Shown: positions 52,960-64,000 of the stretch, piece after piece | Position numbering within the stretch: position 1 is the first letter of the stretch | Layout of the letters: each line of letters starts with the position of its first letter | DNA from: Amoebidium appalachense | Lineage: Eukaryota > Ichthyosporea | Reading direction: 5' to 3' | NCBI GenBank assembly: GCA_963693365.1 | Contig: CAVNZM010000010.1 | Location: 5,208,001-5,272,000, forward strand | Length of the DNA stretch: 64,000 bases | The notes under the pieces: generated by a model | What the model saw: only the letters and a program-made list of their open reading frames with translations | The model's database searches: none | What the model was told of the DNA's origin: nothing | Position numbers and translations under genes: made by a program

Positions 52960-53815
52960 GGGGGGGCACAGAGGGAGGGATAAAGGACGTTAGAGACGTT
53001 AGAGTGTGGTAAATGGAATACAAATTAATGACAAAACAACGCAGTGCCACAAAAAGACATCGACAAGCACATGAAGCAACATGACATGGGGTTGCATAAC
53101 CTGGAAAGCAGATGTGAGTGAGGAGGTGAACGTGATAACGCCTTGGAGAAAATGTGAGGCAGGCCTTAGCCCCGAGCATAGATAAAGCAAAAGAAGCACA
53201 GAAATTACAAACAGCAACATGAATTGCGACGTACCTCGTGTCCTTTACCATCATGGGCAGACCGAGGGTCAAACGTGCATTTGCCGCACTCGAGAGAGCA
53301 TTAATCTCCTGCAGTAGCTCGTCTGTAATCACCACCTTTGACTCTTTGAACTTGGGCAGGTTGCTCTTGTCAAGTGCAACGTTCATAGCGCTATTCCCAC
53401 CAATAAGGAGGTTCACGGGCGCCCCGCCTACCTGCAAGTTCTTAAACAGCTGCACAACGGCCTTGTTTGGTGTCATGCTCTTTACCAACTCATCCACACC
53501 GTTCCACTCGAAAGAAAATCCAAGGAAGTCCGACGGAACAGTGTCCGAAGTGCGAGTGCGTGAGGCAGGGTTCACGTCGACAGAGGTATATTGTGCAGCG
53601 CCAGCCTGGGGCTTGAGCTCGTTTGCGGTGAAATCTGCGCAGTTTGAAAACGTTTCCGTGACCTCTGTTTTGTCTCCGCTCTGTGCGGCAGTGGATGTCC
53701 CTTTCTGTGCAATCATGGCCCTGCACGCATCAATTTCCGTTGTCTGGCCTAACACGCCTGTGGGCGTCATGGCGACAGCAAGGGCGGCAAAGGCCGCGGC
53801 TGTTTTGCACGCCAT
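50154..53815 (-). CDS. Secreted GH79 beta-glucuronidase/heparanase-like glycosidase (four exons)
   Basis: Exons: 53815-53235, 52566-52287, 51681-51196, 50441-50154; phases agree, 544 residues. Residues 1-23 form a signal peptide (ends TPTGVLG). The N-terminal part has FLGFSFEWNG and LLIGGNSAMN blocks typical of GH79. The acid/base is Glu221 in ELGNEPD and the nucleophile is Glu355 in IWTEGNAFSCGG; both are intact and spaced as in retaining clan GH-A enzymes. Residues 450-544 form the C-terminal beta domain (GIENGG...VFTVSVAPLTIAIL). GH79 members cleave glucuronic acid links in heparan sulfate, arabinogalactan or related glycans; substrate cannot be fixed from sequence. Secretion or delivery to a lytic compartment is expected. 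A TATA-like TGCATATAAA lies on the minus strand at 53951-53960, about 135 bp upstream of the ATG. Intron 1 ends in (CA)n. Confidence 0.88.
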
Positions 53816-53950
53816 TTTCTTTCTTCTAAGTGTATAACACGTGTAGTTAGAATACTATTCAACACAGTCAACAGTACAATTCATAAAGCTCTCTCACCAT
53901 TCCAACCTAATGGACAGGAGGAACAGACTGAAATGAAGACGCGTGTTCTG

Positions 53951-53960
53951 TTTATATGCA
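53951..53960 (-). promoter_or_regulatory. TATA-like element of the GH79 gene
   Basis: Reads TGCATATAAA on the minus strand, about 135 bp before the GH79 ATG, in unique DNA. Confidence 0.4.
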
Positions 53961-54687
53961 TCCCGTGGCTGACGATAGAACAATAGCGAATGAGAATGCA
54001 GAACATAAAGCGGTGCAAAAGAAGAAGAATTCTCAAGAAGATCGCAAAAATTATGAGGTGCTCGCATACTTAACCAGGTGCATTAATGCTGCAAATACAC
54101 AATAAAACTTTAGAGAATGTCATAACATTACCTTATAATTCCTTTAGATTCTGCTACCCTTACTTTTTTTGACATTTTACTGTCAATAAGTGTTTATTAT
54201 TGAACGAGGTATTCATCGCCCCAGTAGCTAGGTTTTGAACACGAGCTGGTTCATTTTGCTTTTCAGTCACCGCGCTCAAACATTCTGGAATATTGGATTG
54301 GTGTTTGGCACAAAGGTGTTGTCTCCCTATACTTCTTTTTGTATGTTTGCTCATGGCTGTGACACCCTTGATGTGAGTCTAAGAAAATGTTTTCATAATT
54401 AATAATGTATGCGTGCAGCGTGCCTTTAAGTAAAATGTGATTGCAAAAAACAAATTATATTCAAAAATGAATGCCTTTTATTTTTTGATTTTTTTAAATC
54501 AGTAGTAGTTAAATACAATATACATACAACAACAGGCTTCAAATATATTCCTGAAAGGAATTGTCTATTTTGATTGTTCACGAGCCCTCCTAATCAACTT
54601 AGCGGTGTTGAGGGTAGAAAGGGTAAAAGCTGCTCGCCAATCGCCGATCAGCTCTGTGAACTGCCAGTGCCGGCGGGGTTCTGGCAG
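53961..54687. other. Unique A/T-rich spacer upstream of GH79
   Basis: No homopolymer G/C runs and no long repeat. A 64-codon minus-strand frame at 54160-54354 (ATG at 54354) has no recognisable feature and is not called. Confidence 0.5.
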
Positions 54688-54695
54688 GACCAGCT

Positions 54696-55419
54696 TGGGG
54701 GTCTGTAAATCTATCTCAAAAAAGGTACCTAAATATCAAGTGGCTCTTTCTCGATCTATCCCAAAACCTACCTAAATATCTTAGATCATTTCCCGGAATT
54801 TTTTTGACTCAAAAAAGCACCTAAATTTCTTTTGATCTATCCCAAACCCTACCTAAATATCTTTCATCTATCTCGGACTTTCCCACAGTGTACCTAAATA
54901 TCTCGTCGAAAAATCTCAAGATCCAGGGGGGGGGGGGGGGGGGGGGGGGCTCACTTAGTGTGAGTATGGACTTAGGGCAGGCAGGGAGATTTGTGCACAT
55001 GGAAATGCAGTGAAAATCTGCAGCAACAAAAGTTGGCCAGGTACGGCAAGGCAGGAGGGGGGAACACTTAGTGTGAGTGGATCGAGCCTCAGTCGTCGAC
55101 CACGTCGACCATATATGGTTCTTTTGCCCACCTCAAAGAGAACTACGCCATTGGTGTTTTTCTAAATCTTTCTCTAACATGGGCCAATGAATCCACAGCC
55201 CTTTAAATACTTATATATACACCTAGACCACGAGATATTTGGATCTATCCCGCCTCAAAATTTCGACTTTCTCGAGATAGATCGCCAGATTGATCTATCC
55301 CACATGTACCTAAATATCATTTTCATTTCCCAAAAACGTGGCTAAATATCCGGCTTCTTTCCTTTCTCAACAGGTACCTAAATATCACGAGAAATTCCTG
55401 ATAGATCTACAGACCCCTA
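54696..55419. mobile_element. hAT-type MITE with perfect 8-bp TSD
   Basis: A 724-bp element. The left end is TGGGGGTCTGTAAATCTATC and the reverse complement of the right end is TAGGGGTCTGTAGATCTATC, 18 of 20 identical. GACCAGCT flanks both sides exactly (54688-54695 and 55420-55427). An 8-bp duplication plus a TAGGGG terminus is the hallmark of hAT elements. Inside, TACCTAAATATC and GATCTATCCC alternate at about 40-bp spacing (54726, 54769, 54850, 54891 and again near both ends), like the clustered subterminal transposase sites of hAT elements. There is no transposase frame, so it is non-autonomous. Poly(G) at 54926-54949 interrupts the middle. Confidence 0.8.
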
Positions 55420-55427
55420 GACCAGCT

Positions 55428-57845
<2,418 letters not shown>

Positions 57846-58277
57846 ATGTCTCGTTTTATATATACTGACCGCCTCAACCATATTGCCAAATATGGCACTC
57901 GCAAGTGTATAACACCTAAATACATATTACCTTCCTGTAGAACTGGTCTTTCTCTAGCTGATGGTATTATTGATCAATTACCACGCTTTTACTGTACACG
58001 TGCTATACAGTGGAGATCTAATAAGTATAAGGTGGCATCATTTGCATGCCCAAACAACACACACACACACCAGTTTAACCGGTCATGTATCGCCAAATGT
58101 AGTTTGATAGACCACATAATACCGCAACACACACACGTCACATTCACAACAGACACCCAGAAAGATAGCCTACCTGTAAATTACAACATCCTTGATTTTA
58201 TACTAAACACGCGTAACTACGACCTGTTTATTAGATGTATTGATTGGCTTGAGAAACACATCACTACAAAATTATAG
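57846..58277 (+). CDS. Unrecognised 143-residue open frame
   Basis: ATG at 57846 (MSRFIYTDRLNHIAKYG) to TAG at 58277. The frame stays open further upstream to about 57759. It is non-repetitive, with A/T-rich codons and many Thr, His, Ile and Asn residues. Its base composition and codon choice resemble the reverse-transcriptase remnant at 61.3-62.3 kb, and it sits next to a family C repeat and an A tract. It could belong to a mobile element, but I recognise no domain. Confidence 0.35.
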   Translation: MSRFIYTDRLNHIAKYGTRKCITPKYILPSCRTGLSLADGIIDQLPRFYCTRAIQWRSNKYKVASFACPNNTHTHQFNRSCIAKCSLIDHIIPQHTHVTFTTDTQKDSLPVNYNILDFILNTRNYDLFIRCIDWLEKHITTKL

Positions 58278-58358
58278 CGCACGCGCACACACACACACAA
58301 ACACACACACACACACACACACACAACCAGCTGATACCGAGTGTCCCGAGGGGAGCCC

Positions 58359-58400
<42 letters not shown>

Positions 58401-58424
58401 GGGGAACCCCAACTAATTGATTTC

Positions 58425-58600
58425 TCCTTGTAGTCTTTATGGTGTCTCGTAGAGAAAGTAAACCCTGATATATAGTCACCACCCGACATCTATGTACGTG
58501 ATCATGATATACCGCTGAGGGGATATTCCGAGCAAAACCCCCCCCCCCATACCTGAGACTGGTTCTCTTTGCCTCGAGTAAACAGCGTAAACCCCCTTCT
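58425..58600 (-). repeat. Dispersed repeat family C, copy 2
   Basis: Reverse-complement copy of 44585-44690, longer on one side (ATATATCAGGGTTTACTTTC on the minus strand). It directly follows an A tract of about 38 bases (58363-58400) on the plus strand. Confidence 0.8.
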
Positions 58601-59210
58601 CTCTCTGTCCCTTTTTCTACTGCACCTTGGCCTAGGCCTGGATCGGACTCGATCGCAACACGATCGCGATCGCAAACGTCCAACTTAAAATCGAGTATCC
58701 GGATTGTGCCTGGCACCGGTCGCTTTGTGTTTTTTTTTTTTGAAGGCAGCTTTTCGACTCAGGCTGCCTCACTGAGCTACTTGTAAGGCGGGTGTGAATG
58801 ATGTGTATTTTGGACCACGAAAAAAGACGCTATTAGTAGGCATCCCCCAGACTTAATTACTCGATCGATACTTAACACTGAGGCATCACATCCGCAACCT
58901 CGAATGGGAGCATAGCTGGAGGGAGACTATATGGACTATTTTCAGATTGAGGGATCCAAGTTTCCTTGTCTCCGTGACTTTACTACTGTATGTTTAGGCA
59001 CGCCGGCTCTTTTTCAGGGAATATACCTGCTCCCACCAGAACTGTGCAACTGTGCTCGTTAGCTACCAACGATTCCATGCACACAAGCGGGAGTGCATGT
59101 TGATCAGTCGACAAAACAAAGAGATAGATCACCCAGCGAAAACTTTGAAAAAGCCCCTGAGTGATTCTTTTTGTGAGCTCGTATCTCTGTAGTTGAATAA
59201 ATAGGGCAAC

Positions 59211-59361
59211 ATGGGGCTATTACGGGGAACATCATTACGGTGGCTTGCTTCTGTGGTGCTTGTTCTAACAATCACACAAGGTGAGCTGCCCGTTCCCCAT
59301 TCTGAACACCTGTGCCCCATCCATTCTCCCCCCCCCCCCCTCCCCCTCCCCCCCCCCCCAA

Positions 59362-59418
<57 letters not shown>

Positions 59419-59576
59419 ACACACGCACGGACACACACAAGCGTACGCGCACATCCCGTACGGTAAACCCTCTCACCCCATTCCCTGCCTCTCCTTCCCT
59501 TCCCTTCTCCCCCCCTCTCTCTTTCTGTCTTCACTGCCCTCCCCTCCCTCCCTCCCTCCCCCTTCCCTCCCCCCCT

Positions 59577-59619
<43 letters not shown>

Positions 59620-60235
59620 AAAACAAAAAAAACCACCCGCACACGCACACACCTTAGCTGCGTTTTCCTGTAGGATCCCTGTAACGTTGGTGTGCAGAGT
59701 ATATGAAGCATAAATAGTGCAGCATCTTCTAAGCCATAGTTTCACAGCCTACCTAGATCTGTTATGGACGGATTGACGGATTTTGTACCTTGAGTCCCCA
59801 ACGTTGTGCACGCTAGGGCGTTTGAGTAACCAAGTGCTATTGCCAGCTCTACATTTCCTTTGAAGATATAACATAAATACACAGCAAGCATCGCGCCTGA
59901 CATGTTTCATTATTGCTCTACAGTTGGTTATGTTCTAGCTGAGGACCAGGGTTCCGAAGTTGCCCCTCCGGTCGACGGGGACATACAAGCAAAGTCTGTT
60001 TCCCCTCCCCCTCCCCCCCCCCCCCCCCCCCCCCCCCCCCACCCACCCACCCACCCACCCACCCACCCACCCACCCTCCCTCCGTCCGGCCTTCTCGTCT
60101 CTTCTCCCCGCTTCCCCTTTTCGTCTTCTCACAAGTTCCCCCCCAGTTGATCCTTCGATGAGTTGTTCTGCTCGCCACTCTGCTGCCCTTGTGCATTCTA
60201 CCGTGCATGCCTGCGTACGAATTTGGATATGCTAA
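59211..60235 (+). CDS. Candidate small secreted protein (three exons)
   Basis: Model: 59211-59280 (donor GTGAGC), 59924-59993 (acceptor GCTCTACAG, donor GTCTGT), 60136-60235 (acceptor CTCACAAG, stop at 60235); phases agree, 79 residues. Exon 1 encodes a good signal peptide (WLASVVLVLTITQ core). Exon 2 adds an acidic stretch (YVLAEDQGSEVAPPVDGD) and exon 3 a Cys- and His-containing tail. Intron 1 carries poly(C)/(CA)n and intron 2 opens with poly(C), the same layout as firm introns elsewhere in the window. No family was recognised. The exon 3 acceptor is the weakest part, and the gene may continue past a GTACGA donor-like site near 60217. Confidence 0.4.
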
Positions 60236-60410
60236 GGCCGCTGCACATGAGCACGAGCAAAGATTTTTGTTTGTGCTATTGATATCACGCAATACATCAT
60301 ACACACGTACTCTCGAATTCTATACATTGATGCTAATGCCGTATGCGACACTCTTCGCCCTTCTTTCACACCCACTTCCTATCACTCTTCCCCCCTTCCC
60401 TCCCCCCCCC

Positions 60411-60441
<31 letters not shown>

Positions 60442-60591
60442 ACAAACACACACACAAGCTTCGTATCCATGCATTCCCCCCCTCCCCTCTCGTCCCCTTG
60501 GCTTCTCCACTACCTTTCTAGCCCATTTGGCCAACTTCCTAGTACAGCCATTACCAAAGTTCTGCGTTCTTCTGTTCCCTGCTCCTTTCCT

Positions 60592-60723
60592 CTTCTTATT
60601 CTCCTCAAGTGTTTTCTGCCTGCACGCTTAAATTGTTTGATTTTGGGTTTCCCACTTTTGTGACGCTTTGTTGTTGCTCTTTGTTGTCTCCTCCATAGTT
60701 CCAACCCTCTGACGCATACATCA
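60592..60723 (+). repeat. Dispersed repeat family B, copy 1
   Basis: GTTTTCTGCCTGCACGCTTA through TTGTTGTCTCCTCCATAGTT to ACGCATACATCACCCC, ending in poly(C). Very similar to 63075-63195. Confidence 0.85.
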
Positions 60724-61009
60724 CCCCCCCCCCCCCCCCCCCCCCAACCACCACCACCACCACCTTCCCCCCCCTTGTCTCTGCGTGCCTTGCCTAGCTA
60801 TTGTCTGCCACCCCTACCTCCCATCTAGACCTCTCCCTCCTACCCTGGTTGCTTCCTCTGTTCCTTTATGGATGCCTTCAGATGCCTGTGCCTTAAATCC
60901 CCCCCCCTCCCCCCTTCTCGCCCCCTTCCCCACAGCCCCTTCAACCCCTCCCTATCCTCTCCCCTCACCCTCTCCCTTTCCCTCCTCCCCCCCCCCCGAG
61001 AGGCTGTAT

Positions 61010-61203
61010 AGTCAAAACCCACTCTTTTGTGGAGGCAAAGGACCCTCCCCCCCCCCCCCCCCCCCCCCCCCGGATGATAGGCTCTGTTCAAGTGTTTTCT
61101 GCCTGCACGTAAATTGTTTGATTTCGGGTTTTTCATTTTTGTAATGTTTTGTAGTTTGTCCTTTGGTGTCTCCTCTATATTTCCAACTCTCTAACGTGTA
61201 CAT
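61010..61203 (+). repeat. Dispersed repeat family B, copy 2
   Basis: Starts AAAACCCACTCTTTTGTGGA, is interrupted by poly(C), then has GATGATAGGCTCTGTTCAAG and the family B body, ending in poly(C) at 61204. It lies directly left of the reverse-transcriptase remnant. Confidence 0.85.
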
Positions 61204-61211
61204 CCCCCCCT

Positions 61212-61242
<31 letters not shown>

Positions 61243-61265
61243 CCCCCGATCCTCCTTTATTCCGA

Positions 61266-62312
61266 TTCATTGCCAGCTCCGCATCTACATCTTTCGAATT
61301 CGTTAGCTTTCTCCTTTCAAATGCGTTTAAGAGCATTCAAAGCGACGTAGAACACTTCTGGAAAAATACAGTTAAGGACCATCTTCCTCATAATACTCGG
61401 AGCTATATTTTGAAAGATAGCGCCGAACTGATAGACACAATCAACTCGATTAATCGCATTACTCGCCAGCATAAAGATACCAAAATTCGCACGTATGATT
61501 TCTCCACACTTAATACAAAAATCAATCTGCAGGATTTGAAATCGCGATTTGCGCGTTGATTAGACGCGTGTTCAACAACAAATCAGACGAATCTCGGAAT
61601 ACTCTCAAGTACCTCAAAGTCCAATCAGACCGCTTCGCATGGCTAGAAGCCGCTCAGCCAAACAGCAACCACACACAATATCTCGATCAAGACATTTTCT
61701 GCGAACTTGCGTGCTTCCTCATCGATAACACTTACGTGGCTTTCGGGGACAATCTCTATCATCAATCAATAGGCATCCCGATGGGCACGAACTGCGCCGT
61801 ATTCCTAGCCAACTATTATCTATTCACTTACGAATTAGAATTTTCGAAAAATTAGTGCACGACCAGCGTGTAGATATTCTTATCGTTATCCTAAAAACAC
61901 ATTGCAAGTCAATCTCGCCGACGAAGGCAGCGCTGTTAACTTTCTAGATCTCCATATTCGAGCAACCAATCACGGCATCCACACAAGCATATACAATAAA
62001 CTCGATACCAGCACATTTTCTAAACTCGCTATCGTTCGCTATCCCCAAATCGATTCATTCATTTCTAACACCGCTAAATATGGTATCATAACTAGTCAAC
62101 TATGTAGCTATCACCGTAAGTGCTCCTCATTGCATGCTTTCTCCATTCAGGCAGCTACCCTAATATCTAGACTACTAGCTAAGGGATATATCTACAATAA
62201 ACTCATTCATAAAACCATATCATACATTAGAAACAATCCATCGATGTATTGCAGCACACATTATTCATTTATTCTCAAATCCATCATTCGAAGAATTCGC
62301 ACACCAATATAA
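61266..62312 (+). pseudogene. Penelope-like element reverse transcriptase remnant
   Basis: Three collinear segments in different frames. 61266-61559 has the finger-domain match ending around IRTYDFSTLNTKI and stops at 61559. 61556-61855 contains GIPMGTNCAVFLANYYLF, a motif typical of Penelope/Neptune-type reverse transcriptases. 61857-62312 contains VNFLDLHI and a downstream YNKLD...RYP block and stops at 62312. The frame changes near 61556 and 61853. The catalytic YxDD segment expected between the second and third parts is missing: CRY is followed directly by sequence that normally lies about 20 codons later. No GIY-YIG endonuclease is seen. It is inactive. Family B repeats in the same orientation lie on both sides. 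Confidence 0.75.
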
Positions 62313-62755
62313 TCTTACTCACACACACGATGTCAATATCATATACACACACACACATATATATAGACTACACTCCGTGCATAATGGGTCTCGACATATG
62401 GCGTGTCACATGTAGTGATGCAACTTGGCTACCGTTTTGGCTTCCTAAAGCCCATGGGTACGAGGTGAATGCTGGCTGGCCGCCAGGGGCCTACCCACCC
62501 GTTCGAACACCTTTAAAGTTCCACCCGGTCAGGTGCACTGCCCCCCAGTGGCATGGGTCAAACCTCTTGGTTTATTACGTGGGGTAACCCTCTAATAAAG
62601 CAATAGTTGCCAGGTTAAGTTCCCCCCCTGTTTTCTCTGTCTCCATGTCCCCCCCCCCCCCCTCCCCCTTCCCCCCCCCCCTCCCCTCTTCCCCCCCCCC
62701 CCCCCCCCCCCCGCCCCGCCCCCTTCCCCCTCTCTCTCCCCCTCCCCTCCCTCTC

Positions 62756-62789
<34 letters not shown>

Positions 62790-62989
62790 CTCCCCTTCTC
62801 TATAGGTTAGGGAGTCGGGGAGCTTTGTAGAAGCCCGGCTTATGCTCTATCTCTCTGCTTGCTTTCTTTGTTTTTTTGTCTGCTTGCAGATTTTGTAGAC
62901 TCTGCGTTCTTAGATTCCTGCTCCTTGAACAACCCTGCTCGCCTTTGGTCAAGACGGGCGGACTCGCCTATTGCTGTTGAAACAAAGTA
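62313..62989. other. Post-RT spacer with poly(C) blocks
   Basis: Unique sequence at 62333-62630, then CT-rich interrupted poly(C) at 62649-62790 and unique sequence to 62989. TGGCTACCGTTTTGG (62425) and CCGTTCGAACACC (62499) weakly resemble pol III boxes A and B but are too far apart to call. No gene is seen. Confidence 0.4.
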
Positions 62990-63195
62990 TGGGTTGGGAA
63001 CCACGCGCGAGAGGTTAAAGAGTCGAAACCCATGCTTTTGTGGAGGCATAGGAACCCCCCTGATGATGGGCTCTGTTCAAGTGTCTTCTGCCTGCACGCT
63101 TGAATTGCTTGATTTTGGATTTCCCACCTTTGTGACGCTTTGTTGTTGCTCTTTGTTGTCTCCTCCATATTTCCAACCCTCTAACGCATACATCA
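62990..63195 (+). repeat. Dispersed repeat family B, copy 3
   Basis: Contains AAACCCATGCTTTTGTGGAG, CCTGATGATGGGCTCTGTTC and the family B body to ACGCATACATCACCCC, ending in poly(C). The GATGATGGGCTCTG part matches the family A core read in reverse. Confidence 0.85.
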
Positions 63196-63230
63196 CCCCC
63201 CCCCCCCCCCCCCCCCCCCTCCCCCTTCCC

Positions 63231-63387
63231 CTCGAGGTGAATGGGTCGAAGCTAGGGTACTGTGGATGACGTGGGCCCCCCCTGAGGATGGGCTCTGCTT
63301 ATTATGCATACTCTTCATGTATGGTTTGCATCCTGCATCGTGTTATCCGTTGTTCTTGTGTACTTCGTACTTTATGACGCATTCAAA
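63231..63387 (-). repeat. GC-capped dispersed repeat, family A, copy 8
   Basis: On the minus strand: TTTGAATGCGTCATAAAGTA after poly(G), then AAGAGTATGCATAATAAGCA and GAGCCCATCCTCAGGGGGGG. It closely matches 4992-5100 and 45783-45880. Confidence 0.85.
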
Positions 63388-63884
63388 CCCCCCCCCCCCC
63401 CCCCCCTCCTTGTATACTCTCTCCGTCATAACATTCAGTTGGTTTTATCACTCCAGCATTATGGTTTGTTGCATGTTACTAACCCAGCTGGTTTCTATAT
63501 ATAGTGCTGAGGCACCACCACCACCAGCACCAGAGAATGAGCTGCCACCATCGGATGATGTTGGTATGCACATATTCCCCCCTCCCCCCCTCCCCCCTCC
63601 CCCCTCTCCCCCCTGGCTAGTGACCTCACTCCCTCCTCCCCTCCCCCCTCCCCCCTGGCTTGGAACCCCCCCCTCCCCCCCCCCCCCCCCAGGCACGCGG
63701 AGAATGGGTTCTACTCACTATGCATACTCTTGTGTGTTGTTTTATACGGCCACCGGGGGGAGGAGGGGGGAGGGGGGGGGGGGGGGGAGGTCATACGGAG
63801 CAGATGTACGAATTCACAACGGAGGAAACAGAAAACCATAACCTACTGTAGTTTTATTCACCCGGTGGGTACAATTCATGGTAC

Positions 63885-63916
<32 letters not shown>

Positions 63917-64000
63917 AGGTGAAAGGTGGACAAATTCGTCCACATAGGCATGTGTTGATTTTCCACACACACATATGGTTTGTTCTAGGGTATTCCACAG
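63388..64000. other. Right-edge repeat-rich sequence
   Basis: Poly(C)/CT-rich blocks (63575-63690), poly(G) (63755-63788 and 63885-63914) and a weak minus-strand family A trace at 63689-63748 (GAGAATGGGTTCTACTCACT). A short frame near 63500-63565 (APPPPAPENELPPSDDV) is exon-like, with a GTATGC donor-like end, but cannot be assigned. Confidence 0.4.

Noticed and set aside
54206-54300. SINE- or tRNA-like segment with GTTCAAAACC box B on the minus strand
   Set aside because: Box A is poor and no second copy was seen.
58264-58716. 150-codon minus-strand frame
   Set aside because: It spans a family C repeat, an A/T tract and (CA)n; no protein-like conservation apart from the repeat.

Overview
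This is a window of eukaryotic nuclear DNA, probably from a unicellular or algal-type organism that I cannot place more closely. The genes are split by spliceosomal introns with GT...AG ends. The encoded proteins include a LAMTOR2/p14-type Ragulator subunit, a nodulin-like MFS carrier, a STAR1/ALS3-type (bacterial FetA/FetB-type) ABC pair, a GH79 glycosidase and an SH3-RING-TRAF-finger protein. Non-coding DNA is dominated by pure poly(C)/poly(G) runs (one of 79 bases), (CA)n/(GT)n and (GA)n arrays. Most long open frames in it are repeat translations (Pro, Gly, Thr-His, Cys-Val, Arg-Glu) and not genes.

Layout. 1-2037: the last two coding exons of LAMTOR2 (+), with a TA-flanked inverted-repeat element in the upstream sequence. 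2840-4201: intact single-exon MFS transporter (-). 6081-12429: six-exon SH3-RING-TRAF-zinc-finger-coiled-coil gene (-). 12.4-18.2 kb: repeat desert with a 30-bp minisatellite. 18.44-26.81 kb: two almost identical head-to-tail copies of a 4.19-kb unit, each with a TATA/CCAAT-driven three-exon gene (-) of unknown function. 27-37.5 kb: repeat desert with a few orphan exon-like segments near 33.6-35.8 kb.

37.5-49.1 kb holds two adjacent same-strand genes. A FetA/STAR1-like ABC ATPase (43797-49063, seven exons) is followed 213 bp downstream by its expected partner, a FetB/ALS3-like UPF0014 membrane protein (37544-43583, eight exons). This is the bacterial fetAB order kept in intron-containing eukaryotic genes. 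50154-53815: secreted GH79 beta-glucuronidase/heparanase-like enzyme (-). 54696-55419: a 724-bp hAT-type MITE with perfect 8-bp target-site duplications. 57.8-60.2 kb: an unrecognised open frame and a candidate small secreted protein gene (+). 61.27-62.31 kb: a frameshifted, internally deleted Penelope-like reverse transcriptase.

Most unusual signals: (1) a strand-specific intron layout, in which at least 12 of 22 introns have sense-strand poly(C) just after the 5' splice site and eight have (CA)n running into the 3' AG; (2) short dispersed repeats capped by poly(G)/poly(C), sharing a core like GCAGAGCCCATCCTCAGGGG; (3) a near-perfect foldback with ~80-bp arms in a FetB intron; (4) the fetAB-like gene pair. 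Exon boundaries come from reading frame, splice consensus and protein-family fit; no transcript data were available.
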